DNA of 12,497 bases, from contig CAIJHZ010000185.1 of NCBI GenBank assembly GCA_903820565.1, forward strand, positions 1 to 12,497, given 5' to 3'. Below, piece by piece: positions 1 to 6,499 of this stretch. Below the pieces are notes generated by a model, which saw only the letters and a list, made by a program, of their open reading frames with translations, searched no databases and had not been told where the DNA came from. This stretch comes from an uncultured Actinomycetes bacterium (GTDB lineage Bacteria > Actinomycetota > Actinomycetes > Nanopelagicales > Nanopelagicaceae). How positions within the stretch are numbered: position 1 is the first letter of the stretch; every line of letters starts with the position of its first letter. The position numbers were made by a program, and so were the translations under genes.

Positions 1-54
1 CAAAAAGCTAAGAGCAAGCCTTCGAAGCGTAAGGCAGCTGCAGTACAGGATTAA
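1..54 (+). CDS. C-terminal tail of an unidentified protein (5' end outside window)
   Basis: One frame is open from base 1 to a TAA at 52-54 and encodes 17 residues, QKAKSKPSKRKAAAVQD, rich in Lys, Ala and Ser. Such a basic tail is common on nucleic-acid-binding actinobacterial proteins, but the family cannot be named from this fragment. The stop lies in a TTAA tetranucleotide that also supplies the stop of the convergent ispH (51-53), so the two genes overlap by 4 bp. That tight junction supports this being a real gene end. Confidence 0.55.
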   Translation, partial: QKAKSKPSKRKAAAVQD

Positions 55-1007
55 GCCTGGCCCGCTGCTTTCATGTCTTTGCGTAGCTCAGGCGGCAAGG
101 AAAACAGCAATGACTCTTCTGCTGCTGTGACCACTTGAACGTCAATGAAACCATGCTGCTGCAATGTTGCCAATACATCCTTAACAAGTATTTCAGGAAC
201 TGAGGCACCACTCGTTAGACCAATAGTTTCAACACCCGTAAACCACGCATCCTGGATCTCTTCGGCGTAATCAACAAGATGTGATGCTTTAGCTCCATAT
301 TCCAATGCAACCTCTACGAGGCGAACCGAGTTACTTGAATTGCGAGATCCAACGACAATTACTAGATCAGCTTGTGGTGCGATTTCCTTAATCGCTTCTT
401 GGCGATTTTGTGTGGCATAACAAATGTCATCACTGGGTGGTGCTTGAATATCTGGAAAACGCTCTTTGAGGATTGCAACTGTTTCCATGGTTTCATCAAC
501 AGATAGCGTTGTTTGTGACAGCCAGACTAAGTTCTTGCCAGGTGTGGGTTGGATTGTGCGAGCGCCCTCTAAGCCATCGACAATTCGAACACGATCTGGT
601 GCTTCACCGGCTGTGCCTTCAACCTCTTCGTGGCCGTGGTGACCGATAAGCAAAATTTCAGAATCTTCTGTCGCAAAACGGCGTACTTCATGGTGCACCT
701 TGGTGACCAATGGACAGGTTGCATCAATAGTTTTTAGATTGCGGGCTGCGGCTTGTTCATGCACCAGTGGTGAAACTCCGTGGGCGGAAAATACAACTGT
801 CTTGCCCTCTGGAACTTCATCTGTTTCTTCCACAAAGATCGCACCTTTAGCTTCAAGGGATGCAACAACGTGGATGTTGTGGACAATCTGCTTTCGCACA
901 TAGACAGGTGCGCCATACAAGGCCAGTGCTTTTTCTACGGTAACGACGGCTCGATCCACCCCTGCGCAATATCCGCGAGGCGCTGCCAGTAGAACTCTCT
1001 TAGCCAT
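51..1007 (-). CDS. ispH: 4-hydroxy-3-methylbut-2-enyl diphosphate reductase (IspH/LytB)
   Basis: IspH catalyses the last step of the MEP pathway, reducing HMBPP to IPP and DMAPP with a [4Fe-4S] cluster in the cytoplasm. The 318-aa protein has normal family length. The three cluster cysteines are C14 (APRGYCAGV), C98 (DATCPLV) and C196 (DDICYATQNRQ). The conserved substrate-pocket histidines are present at H43, H76 and H124, as is the HEEVEGT segment (127-132). The ATG at 1005-1007 has no SD, but a TAGACT hexamer ends 6 nt upstream, so a leaderless transcript is inferred. The gene is divergent from xseA with a 25-bp gap and convergent with the gene ending at 54. It supplies precursors that UppS, encoded at 6491-7267, also uses. 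Confidence 0.97.
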   Translation of the reverse strand: MAKRVLLAAPRGYCAGVDRAVVTVEKALALYGAPVYVRKQIVHNIHVVASLEAKGAIFVEETDEVPEGKTVVFSAHGVSPLVHEQAAARNLKTIDATCPLVTKVHHEVRRFATEDSEILLIGHHGHEEVEGTAGEAPDRVRIVDGLEGARTIQPTPGKNLVWLSQTTLSVDETMETVAILKERFPDIQAPPSDDICYATQNRQEAIKEIAPQADLVIVVGSRNSSNSVRLVEVALEYGAKASHLVDYAEEIQDAWFTGVETIGLTSGASVPEILVKDVLATLQQHGFIDVQVVTAAEESLLFSLPPELRKDMKAAGQA

Positions 1008-1032
1008 GGGGTCAGTCTATTAGGCTCACCCC
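1008..1032. promoter_or_regulatory. Symmetric divergent promoter for ispH and xseA, both probably leaderless
   Basis: The whole 25-bp gap is a near-palindrome. Rightward it reads TAGGCT (1021-1026), CACCCC, then the xseA ATG. Leftward it reads TAGACT (minus strand, 1019-1014), GACCCC, then the ispH ATG. Each hexamer fits TANNNT and sits exactly 6 nt from its start codon, so initiation about 7 nt downstream of the -10 would fall on the A of the ATG. No SD exists on either side. Any -35 elements would lie inside the opposite gene. That these are working promoters is inferred from spacing and symmetry. Confidence 0.6.
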
Positions 1033-2235
1033 ATGTTCGAAACTTCAAGTGAAGCTCCTGCTTCGGTTCAGGTCGTCTCTGAAGCGATCAAGGATTACGT
1101 TGATCGGCTAGGTCCAATCTGGATCGAAGGCGAAATCAGTGAATTAAACGAGCGCAGCGGAATGATGGCATTTATGCGCCTGCGCGATACCAGCGTTGAT
1201 ATGTCAATCTCGGTCATGTGCCACAAGTCGGTGATTGCAACCGTTAAGCCTTTGCCCGATAACGCACGAGTTGTTGTCTATGCAAAGCCCTCTTGGTATA
1301 CAAAAAATGGTTCCCTCTCTTTTTCTGCCCGTGAAATCCGCCAAGTCGGTGTGGGCGAATTATTAGCACGCCTTGAAGCACTCAAGAATCTGTTGGCTGC
1401 TGAAGGGCTCTTTAATTCAGATCGAAAAGTTGCTCTGCCCTTGCTCCCTAAAGTTATTGGTCTGATTTGTGGCAGAAATACAGATGCCGAAAAAGATGTT
1501 GTTGAAAACGCAAAGCGTCGTTGGCCCAGTGTGCAATTTGAAATCCGCGAAGTAACTGTTCAAGGCGCTGCAGCTGTTAGTGAAGTATCAGATGCATTGC
1601 GCGAACTAGAGGCAAATAAAGATGTCGAGGTCATCATCATTACGCGCGGTGGTGGATCTTTTGAAGATCTGTTGCCATTTAGTGATGAATCCTTAGTTCG
1701 TTTAGCCGCATCCTGCACAACCCCAATTGTCTCTGCCATTGGCCATGAAAAAGATTCACCGCTTTTAGATTTAGTAGCAGATTACCGAGCATCAACTCCA
1801 ACAGATGCTGCCAAGCGAGTTGTTCCGGATATTCTTGAGGAAATCGCAATGATCGGTGCGCTGCGAGATCGTGCCCGCCGCACACTGGTAAATCGCATCG
1901 ATTTAGAAATAACCAGAATTACCAACTTTAAAAACCGCCCTGTAATGAAAGACCCCCATGTATTAATCACAACCAGGGCTGAAACCATTGCTGGGCTGCG
2001 CGATAGATCAAACCGCTCCTTTGGCGCTTCCATAAAGTTGGCAAAGGAAGAGTTGAAGCAGATAAAGGCCCGAGTTCGTGCGCTCTCGCCACAAGCAACA
2101 TTGGATCGTGGGTATTCGGTAGTTCAATTAGCCGATGGTCAGATAGTCACAGATCCAAAGAAGTTGAAACAAGGCGATGTACTGCGCCTTCGCCTTGCTA
2201 AGGGCGAGACCCAAGCCACAGCCACAGGCGCGTAA
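1033..2235 (+). CDS. xseA: Exodeoxyribonuclease VII large subunit
   Basis: Catalytic subunit of exonuclease VII, which degrades single-stranded DNA from both ends in repair; it works with several XseB copies. The 400-aa protein begins with an OB-fold (about 9-105: SVQVVSEAIKDYVDRLGPIW, then RQVGVGEL). The nuclease core follows, with GLICGRNTDAEKDV (143-156), RGGGSFEDLLPF (205-216), SAIGHEKDSPL (234-244) and RASTPTDAA (252-260). The C-terminal part keeps the LDRGYS motif near 357-362. Length is close to other actinobacterial XseA. The ATG at 1033 abuts the symmetric promoter and has no SD. xseB begins 20 nt after the stop, so the subunits are probably cotranscribed, though xseB may also have its own promoter. 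Confidence 0.97.
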   Translation: MFETSSEAPASVQVVSEAIKDYVDRLGPIWIEGEISELNERSGMMAFMRLRDTSVDMSISVMCHKSVIATVKPLPDNARVVVYAKPSWYTKNGSLSFSAREIRQVGVGELLARLEALKNLLAAEGLFNSDRKVALPLLPKVIGLICGRNTDAEKDVVENAKRRWPSVQFEIREVTVQGAAAVSEVSDALRELEANKDVEVIIITRGGGSFEDLLPFSDESLVRLAASCTTPIVSAIGHEKDSPLLDLVADYRASTPTDAAKRVVPDILEEIAMIGALRDRARRTLVNRIDLEITRITNFKNRPVMKDPHVLITTRAETIAGLRDRSNRSFGASIKLAKEELKQIKARVRALSPQATLDRGYSVVQLADGQIVTDPKKLKQGDVLRLRLAKGETQATATGA

Positions 2236-2243
2236 AGAGAGAG

Positions 2244-2255
2244 TAGATTTAGCAC
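2244..2255 (+). promoter_or_regulatory. Candidate internal leaderless promoter for xseB
   Basis: TAGATT (2244-2249) is followed by exactly six bases (TAGCAC) and the xseB ATG, the same geometry as ispH, xseA, the DUF3817 gene and the P450 gene. The purine run AGAGAGAG at 2235-2242 lies too far from the ATG to be a normal SD. Promoter activity is inferred. Confidence 0.45.
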
Positions 2256-2459
2256 ATGAGCGAAGCTAAGAAGATTTCTTATGAAGCAGCCAGAGATGAG
2301 CTAGCCCAAGTTGTCGAATCCCTTGAAGAGGGCAGCGCAACATTGGAAGAGTCCTTGAAGTTGTGGGAGCGCGGCGAAGAGTTAGCCAAGATCTGCCAGG
2401 AATGGTTAGACGGGGCTAAGAAAAAACTTGACGCTGTAAAGCCGACTAGCGACTCATAG
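2256..2459 (+). CDS. xseB: Exodeoxyribonuclease VII small subunit
   Basis: Non-catalytic small subunit of exonuclease VII; several copies bind each XseA. The 67-aa length is typical. The family core is visible: SYEAARDELAQVVESLEEGS (8-27), the LEESLKLWERGEELAKICQ helix, and a basic tail AKKKLDAVKP. It lies 20 nt after xseA and 12 nt before the fumarase gene, all on the plus strand, so a three-gene transcript is likely. A -10-like hexamer 6 nt before the ATG suggests extra leaderless expression, which could raise the small subunit relative to XseA. Confidence 0.96.
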   Translation: MSEAKKISYEAARDELAQVVESLEEGSATLEESLKLWERGEELAKICQEWLDGAKKKLDAVKPTSDS

Positions 2460-2471
2460 AGACAATAAGCG

Positions 2472-4127
2472 ATGCCAAATTTTTCCTACTCTGACCTATT
2501 GCCGTTAGGCGCGGACACAACTAAGTACCGCCTTGTCAGCACAGAGGGTGTCAGTGTTGTAAAACTTGGAGATAAAGAGTTTTTGCAGATTGAACCAGCA
2601 GCACTTGAAAAGCTAACCGCCGAAGCAATCCATGACATCAACCACTACCTTCGCGCAGAACACCTTCAGCAGCTAACAAATATTGTTAACGATCCTGAAG
2701 CCTCACCTAATGATCGCTTCGTAGCTATTGACCTTTTGAAAAATGCCAATATCGCAGCTGGTGGAATCTTGCCGATGTGCCAAGACACAGGTACAGCACT
2801 GGTTATGGGCAAAAAGGGCCAGTTTGTTCTTACAACTGGCAAAGATGAGGTCGCAATTTCTCAGGGTATTTATGATGCCTATACCCAGCTCAATCTTCGC
2901 TATTCGCAGATGGCCCCTGTCACGACATGGGAAGAGAAAAACACTGGCAATAACCTCCCTGCCCAGATCGAAATCTATGCCGATAGTGATCACCAGGATG
3001 AATACAACTTTATGTTTATTGCTAAGGGTGGCGGCAGTGCCAATAAATCATTTTTATATCAAGAAACAAAGGCAGTTTTAAATCCAACCTCATTTATGAA
3101 TTGGTTAGATGAAAAACTTCGCTCGATTGGAACAGCGGCTTGTCCCCCATATCACCTAGCAATTGTTATTGGCGGCACTAGTGCCGAGGCCACAGTTAAA
3201 ACTGCAAAGCTTGCCAGTACAAAGTACCTGGATTCATTGCCAACTTCAGGGGATGCGGCAACTGGACATGGCTTTCGGGATCTTGAATTAGAACAAAAGG
3301 TTTTAGAGTTAACTCGCACATTAGGAATCGGTGCACAATTTGGTGGCAAGTACTTCTGCCACGATGTTCGTGTAGTCCGTTTGCCTCGACATGGTGCATC
3401 ACTGCCCATAGCAATTGCGGTTTCATGTTCTGCAGATCGCCAAGCAAAGGCCAAGATCACCAAGGATGGAATCTTCCTTGAAGTTCTAGAGCGGGATCCT
3501 GCACATTTCTTGCCTGAAACAACAGATGAGCATCTAAATGATGACGTTGTTGCGATCGATCTTAATCAGCCCATGGCTTCCGTTTTAGCTGAGCTTTCCA
3601 AGCACCCTGTTAAGACCCGTCTTTCACTGACCGGCACATTAGTTGTGGCCCGCGACCTTGCCCACGCACGAATCAAAGCGGATATGGATGCTGGCAAGCC
3701 AATGCCTGAATACTTAAAGAATTACGCTGTTTATTACGCTGGCCCAGCCAAGACTCCCGAAGGATATGCCTCGGGTTCATTTGGTCCAACAACAGCAGGC
3801 CGCATGGATTCATATGTTGAGTATTTCCAATCTAATGACGGATCCATGGTGATGCTGGCAAAGGGCAATCGATCAAAGGCTGTGACCGATGCGTGCAAAT
3901 CACATGGTGGTTTCTATCTCGGATCTATCGGTGGACCAGCTGCTCGCTTGGCACAAGACTGCATCAAAAAGGTAGAGGTCTTAGATTTTGAAGAGCTTGG
4001 CATGGAAGCGGTCTGGAAAATCGATGTTGTTGATTTCCCAGCCTTTATCGTTGTTGATGACAAGGGCAATGATTTCTTTACAGAGACCTCAAAATTAGTC
4101 TCGATAGGTTTAAAACCCGAAGTTTAA
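2472..4127 (+). CDS. fumA: Fumarate hydratase, class I ([4Fe-4S])
   Basis: Interconverts fumarate and malate in the TCA cycle. The 551-aa length matches two-domain class I enzymes (E. coli FumA/FumB about 548). The cluster cysteines are at C103 (PMCQDTGTA), C224 (GTAACPPYH) and C319 (AVSCSADRQAKAK), close to their E. coli FumA positions. Other family segments are FIAKGGGSANKS (182-193), VIGGTSAE (232-239) and, in the C-terminal beta domain, LTGTLVVARDLAHARI plus SFGPTTAGRMD. The enzyme should be oxygen-sensitive. The ATG lies 12 nt after xseB; GACAAT at 2461-2466 ends 5 nt before it and there is no convincing SD. The gene ends 6 nt from the convergent transglycosylase gene. It is unrelated in fold to class II FumC. 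Confidence 0.96.
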   Translation: MPNFSYSDLLPLGADTTKYRLVSTEGVSVVKLGDKEFLQIEPAALEKLTAEAIHDINHYLRAEHLQQLTNIVNDPEASPNDRFVAIDLLKNANIAAGGILPMCQDTGTALVMGKKGQFVLTTGKDEVAISQGIYDAYTQLNLRYSQMAPVTTWEEKNTGNNLPAQIEIYADSDHQDEYNFMFIAKGGGSANKSFLYQETKAVLNPTSFMNWLDEKLRSIGTAACPPYHLAIVIGGTSAEATVKTAKLASTKYLDSLPTSGDAATGHGFRDLELEQKVLELTRTLGIGAQFGGKYFCHDVRVVRLPRHGASLPIAIAVSCSADRQAKAKITKDGIFLEVLERDPAHFLPETTDEHLNDDVVAIDLNQPMASVLAELSKHPVKTRLSLTGTLVVARDLAHARIKADMDAGKPMPEYLKNYAVYYAGPAKTPEGYASGSFGPTTAGRMDSYVEYFQSNDGSMVMLAKGNRSKAVTDACKSHGGFYLGSIGGPAARLAQDCIKKVEVLDFEELGMEAVWKIDVVDFPAFIVVDDKGNDFFTETSKLVSIGLKPEV

Positions 4128-4132
4128 TTCGG
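4117..4132 (-). terminator. Short hairpin between convergent fumarase and transglycosylase genes
   Basis: CCGAA and TTCGG form a 5-bp stem around a 6-nt loop containing the fumarase stop codon. On the minus strand the hairpin starts one base after the transglycosylase stop and is followed by GTTTT, like a minimal intrinsic terminator. The plus-strand side lacks a U-run. The stem is short, so this is tentative. Confidence 0.35.
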
Positions 4133-4133
4133 C

Positions 4134-4730
4134 TTAGTAATAGTTGCTGCGCTTGTGCTTGGCCAAAGCCTTGCACGGTGTCTCATAGCGAATACTGATG
4201 TAGCGAAGTCCCCAGCGAATTTGTGTAACTGGGTTTGTGCGCCAATCCGTTGAGACCACATTCATCTTGCTTGCCGGCAATGCCTGAGCAATTCCGTGGG
4301 CACCAGATCTCTTATTGCGGGCCTTGTAGTTCCAATGGCTTTCCTTGGTCCATAAGGTGTTCAAGCATTTGTACTCTTTTTCAGCAAAGCCGTACTCGTT
4401 GAGCAAAATTGATTTTGCGACTTTCTTGGCACCTAATGGGGTGCGGGCTAATTCGACCTGGCGACTAACCGTTGATACCAAGGCCATCTCGGAAGAGAAG
4501 ATTGCCCCTGATGCGGTCGCTGATAGATCATCTTCGTTGAATAACTGGGCTACCGTTTCAACCGGCTCGATGATCGCCGAGCTCTTTGTGACATCTAGTT
4601 CGACCTCTGAAGGGGTCGCGATCTCAAGGGCGTAAGCTGCAGGAAGAATTGTTGCTACAAGTAGCAAGGCGGCGGTAGCCCCCCAGATCGCTACTGACTT
4701 TTTCGAGCTTTTTAACAATGCTGTCTTCAC
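4134..4730 (-). CDS. Exported lytic-transglycosylase-like (SLT/Rpf-type) cell-wall protein
   Basis: Probable secreted peptidoglycan-cleaving protein. Starting at the GTG of 4728-4730 gives 198 aa. A basic N-terminus and hydrophobic stretch (about 13-34, ending PAAYA) form a likely signal peptide with cleavage after residue 34. A low-complexity linker follows. The C-terminal domain (about 115-198) has the SLT signature CLNTLWTKESHWNYKA with candidate catalytic E130, then SGAHGIAQALPASKM and QIRWGLRYI. C122 and C186 could form a disulfide after export. An ATG six codons upstream (4748) is less likely: the GTG has a strong AAGGAG 8 nt before it, whereas the ATG lies upstream of that SD. The gene follows phoH after a long, structured intergenic region. 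Substrate and exact family are inferred. Confidence 0.8.
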   Translation of the reverse strand: MKTALLKSSKKSVAIWGATAALLLVATILPAAYALEIATPSEVELDVTKSSAIIEPVETVAQLFNEDDLSATASGAIFSSEMALVSTVSRQVELARTPLGAKKVAKSILLNEYGFAEKEYKCLNTLWTKESHWNYKARNKRSGAHGIAQALPASKMNVVSTDWRTNPVTQIRWGLRYISIRYETPCKALAKHKRSNYY

Positions 4731-4738
4731 GTTCTGTT

Positions 4739-4744
4739 CTCCTT
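4739..4744 (-). promoter_or_regulatory. Ribosome binding site deciding the GTG start of the transglycosylase gene
   Basis: AAGGAG on the minus strand lies exactly 8 nt before the GTG at 4730, an ideal distance. The ATG at 4748 lies upstream of it, so this SD can serve only the GTG. Confidence 0.7.
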
Positions 4745-4798
4745 CCATTCATCTCTAACCCTCGGGCACTCACCCGCGGTTTCACTCCATAGGCCATC

Positions 4799-4814
4799 AG
4801 CCTCACATGAGGCT
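4799..4814 (-). other. Perfect hairpin in the transglycosylase leader
   Basis: AGCCTC and GAGGCT form a 6-bp stem with a 4-nt loop, about 70 nt before the GTG start. There is no following U-run, so it is not a standard terminator; it may be part of a folded leader RNA. Confidence 0.4.
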
Positions 4815-4962
4815 CTGATACTTAAGGGGAATGCCTTTATGGTGCGGTAGATACGGCTCATCGGCAAATCAAAGCCCGCTGGAGTCGCAAATTCTCAGGA
4901 TTTCATTCTCCTGTGGATGGGTAAAAGCGCAGGTCAGCTAGGGGAATGTCCGAAATGCACCA

Positions 4963-4979
4963 AATGTGACTGTGACATT
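4963..4979. promoter_or_regulatory. 17-bp palindrome, possible operator
   Basis: AATGTGACTGTGACATT is palindromic at 7 of 8 paired positions around a central T. It lies about 235 bp upstream of the transglycosylase start and 75 bp past the phoH stop, where a promoter could be. It does not have the TGTGA-N6-TCACA spacing of CRP/GlxR sites. Confidence 0.35.
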
Positions 4980-5010
4980 GTTTTAGGGATGACTTGCGGC
5001 CCGATGTGCT

Positions 5011-5042
5011 TGCACAATCCAGATTATGCACAGCCCAGATTA
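5011..5042. repeat. Two tandem 16-bp repeats just downstream of phoH
   Basis: TGCACAATCCAGATTA (5011-5026) is followed directly by TGCACAGCCCAGATTA (5027-5042), matching at 14 of 16 positions. An overlapping small palindrome TGTGCTTGCACA covers 5005-5016. On the minus strand each unit begins TAATCT, a TANNNT hexamer, so the repeat may hold promoter or operator elements for the transglycosylase gene. A minus-strand CACAGC/GCTGTG stem at the phoH-proximal end could also form. Confidence 0.5.
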
Positions 5043-5053
5043 TTGCTGTGGCG

Positions 5054-6370
5054 CTAGTTTCCGACAGGACCTTCCAGCAATTCAGTGACCAAGGCGGCGA
5101 TCGGCGAGCGCTCGCTTCGGGTCAAGGTGACGTGAGCAAAGAGCTCATGTCCCTTCAAAGTTTCAACCACTGCGACCACGCCGTCATGGCGACCGACCCG
5201 CAAGTTGTCCCGCTGGGCAACATCGTGGGTCAAGATGACTCTGGAAGCCTGACCGATTCTAGAAAGCACGGTCAGTAAGACGCCTCGTTCTAGGGATTGG
5301 GCCTCATCGACGATGACAAAAGAGTCATGAAGAGAACGGCCACGGATGTGGGTCAGGGGTAGGACCTCAATGAGACCGCGGTCGATGATTTCATCAATTA
5401 CTGGTTGGCTAACCAGGGCTCCCAAAGTATCGAAAACCGCCTGGGCCCAAGGCGACATCTTCTCGCCTTCAGATCCTGGCAGGTATCCCAACTCTTGGCC
5501 GCCCACTGGATACAAGGGGCGGAAGATCACGACCTTTTTATGAACTCGCTTTTCCATAACCGCTTCCAGTCCGGCACATAAAGCAAGGGCTGACTTTCCT
5601 GTTCCGGCCCTGCCACCTAATGAAACGATTCCGATGGATTCATCCAAAAGAAGATCGAGTGCGATTCTCTGTTCGGCGCTTCGGCCATGCAATCCAAAAG
5701 CTTGGCGATCGCCGCGAACCAATTTCAATCGTTTGTCGGCGGTGACTCGGGCTAAGGCACTTCCCTTTTCGGAGTGCAGCACGATTCCAGTATGAACTGG
5801 AAGTTGGTGGGCGGATTCATGATCGGCATAATCGCTAGCATATAAATCATCAATCACACTATGGCTGACATTGATCTCTTCGATTCCGGTCCAGCCGCTA
5901 TTAGAAACAAGTTCGGCCAAGTACTCCTGGGCCTCGACTCCAACAGATGAAGCTTTGACTCGAAGGGGCAGATCCTTTGTTACAAGGACAACTTCCTTGC
6001 CATCTGACATCAAGTTTTTTGCTATCGCCAGGATTCGAGAATCATTGGTCCCATCTCGCAAGAAGCCATGAGGCAGCGTTGAAAGATCGGTGTGGTTGAG
6101 TTCGACCGACAAAGTGCCGCCTTCAGGCGTAATGGTGAGCGCTTTATCCAACCGACCATGGGTAATCCGTAAATCATCCAAGGCTCGAAGGGCGGCTCGG
6201 GCAAAGTAGCCCAGTTCAGGGTGGTCGCGCTTGGTTTCTAATTCACCAATAACTGCGATCGGAATAATGACTTCATGTTCAGCAAATCTGTACAACGCCC
6301 CGGGGTCTGCGAGCAAAACACTGGTATCTAAAACAAAGGTTTTCTTGGATTGTTGACCTTTTGAAGCCAA
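5054..6370 (-). CDS. phoH: PhoH-family protein with PIN domain (PhoH2)
   Basis: PhoH2 proteins join a PIN ribonuclease domain to a PhoH ATPase/helicase; mycobacterial PhoH2 is an RNA helicase-ribonuclease. The 438-aa protein has a PIN domain (about 11-145) with acidic residues D15 (VLDTSVLL), E43 (GELE), D110 (GTND) and D133 (TKDLPLR). The ATPase domain (about 228-438) has Walker A GGRAGTGKS (252-260) and Walker B FVIVDEAQ (351-358). The start is TTG at 6368-6370, chosen because AGGAG lies 6 nt upstream and the PIN fold begins right after. There is no partner antitoxin gene upstream. Sampled 60-base lines inside the gene are 57-60% GC against 35-50% in sampled neighbours, an odd local shift. 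Confidence 0.95.
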   Translation of the reverse strand: MASKGQQSKKTFVLDTSVLLADPGALYRFAEHEVIIPIAVIGELETKRDHPELGYFARAALRALDDLRITHGRLDKALTITPEGGTLSVELNHTDLSTLPHGFLRDGTNDSRILAIAKNLMSDGKEVVLVTKDLPLRVKASSVGVEAQEYLAELVSNSGWTGIEEINVSHSVIDDLYASDYADHESAHQLPVHTGIVLHSEKGSALARVTADKRLKLVRGDRQAFGLHGRSAEQRIALDLLLDESIGIVSLGGRAGTGKSALALCAGLEAVMEKRVHKKVVIFRPLYPVGGQELGYLPGSEGEKMSPWAQAVFDTLGALVSQPVIDEIIDRGLIEVLPLTHIRGRSLHDSFVIVDEAQSLERGVLLTVLSRIGQASRVILTHDVAQRDNLRVGRHDGVVAVVETLKGHELFAHVTLTRSERSPIAALVTELLEGPVGN

Positions 6371-6376
6371 TGATTG

Positions 6377-6381
6377 CTCCT
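6377..6381 (-). promoter_or_regulatory. Ribosome binding site supporting the TTG start of phoH
   Basis: AGGAG on the minus strand ends 6 nt before TTG (6370). No ATG or GTG sits at a usable distance, so this SD decides the start. Confidence 0.7.
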
Positions 6382-6411
6382 AGATTTAATTGTGATCGGC
6401 GGGCGTGCTTC

Positions 6412-6442
6412 GTATAAATAAAAGGTAGAACCGAGAAGTCAG
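6412..6442 (-). promoter_or_regulatory. Candidate phoH promoter
   Basis: On the minus strand CTGACT (6442-6437) is a -35-like hexamer, followed after 16-18 nt by the A/T-rich TATTTATA (6420-6413), a plausible -10. That leaves a leader of roughly 35 nt before the phoH SD and start. Neither hexamer is perfect. Confidence 0.35.
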
Positions 6443-6482
6443 TTTTTTGTGCAGACACGCGATGGGCAAAAGTTAATTTTAA

Positions 6483-6499
6483 GGTTCGATTTATGAACC
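6483..6499 (-). terminator. Small hairpin spanning the uppS stop codon
   Basis: GGTTC and GAACC form a 5-bp stem around a 7-nt loop that contains the uppS TAA. On the minus strand it is followed by an A/T-rich tract with a later run of four T. It may be a weak terminator separating uppS from phoH. Confidence 0.3.

Larger units (their letters stand above)
4745..5053 (-). other. 309-bp intergenic region and probable structured leader of the transglycosylase gene
   Basis: No convincing gene lies here, unusual in so dense a window. Read on the minus strand toward the transglycosylase gene it contains, in order, a 16-bp tandem repeat (5042-5011), a 17-bp palindrome (4979-4963), a hairpin CAGGA/TCCTG (4913-4896), a hairpin AGCCTC/GAGGCT with a 4-nt loop (4814-4799) and a hairpin CGGG/CCCG (4776-4763). 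AGGGGAATG occurs twice on the plus strand (4825-4833 and 4940-4948). The promoter is probably near 4980-5045, giving a long 5' leader. Actinobacterial genes for Rpf-type and NlpC-type wall enzymes often carry c-di-AMP (ydaO-type) riboswitches; I do not see enough of that consensus to call one. Confidence 0.4.

Noticed and set aside
4745..4980. Confident c-di-AMP (ydaO-type) riboswitch
   Set aside because: Gene context fits, but the conserved core stretches could not be located; kept only as a structured leader.
4994..5278. 94-codon plus-strand frame across the phoH end and the intergenic region
   Set aside because: Most of it is antisense to conserved phoH codons, it has no SD, and the sequence looks like a shadow of the PhoH frame.
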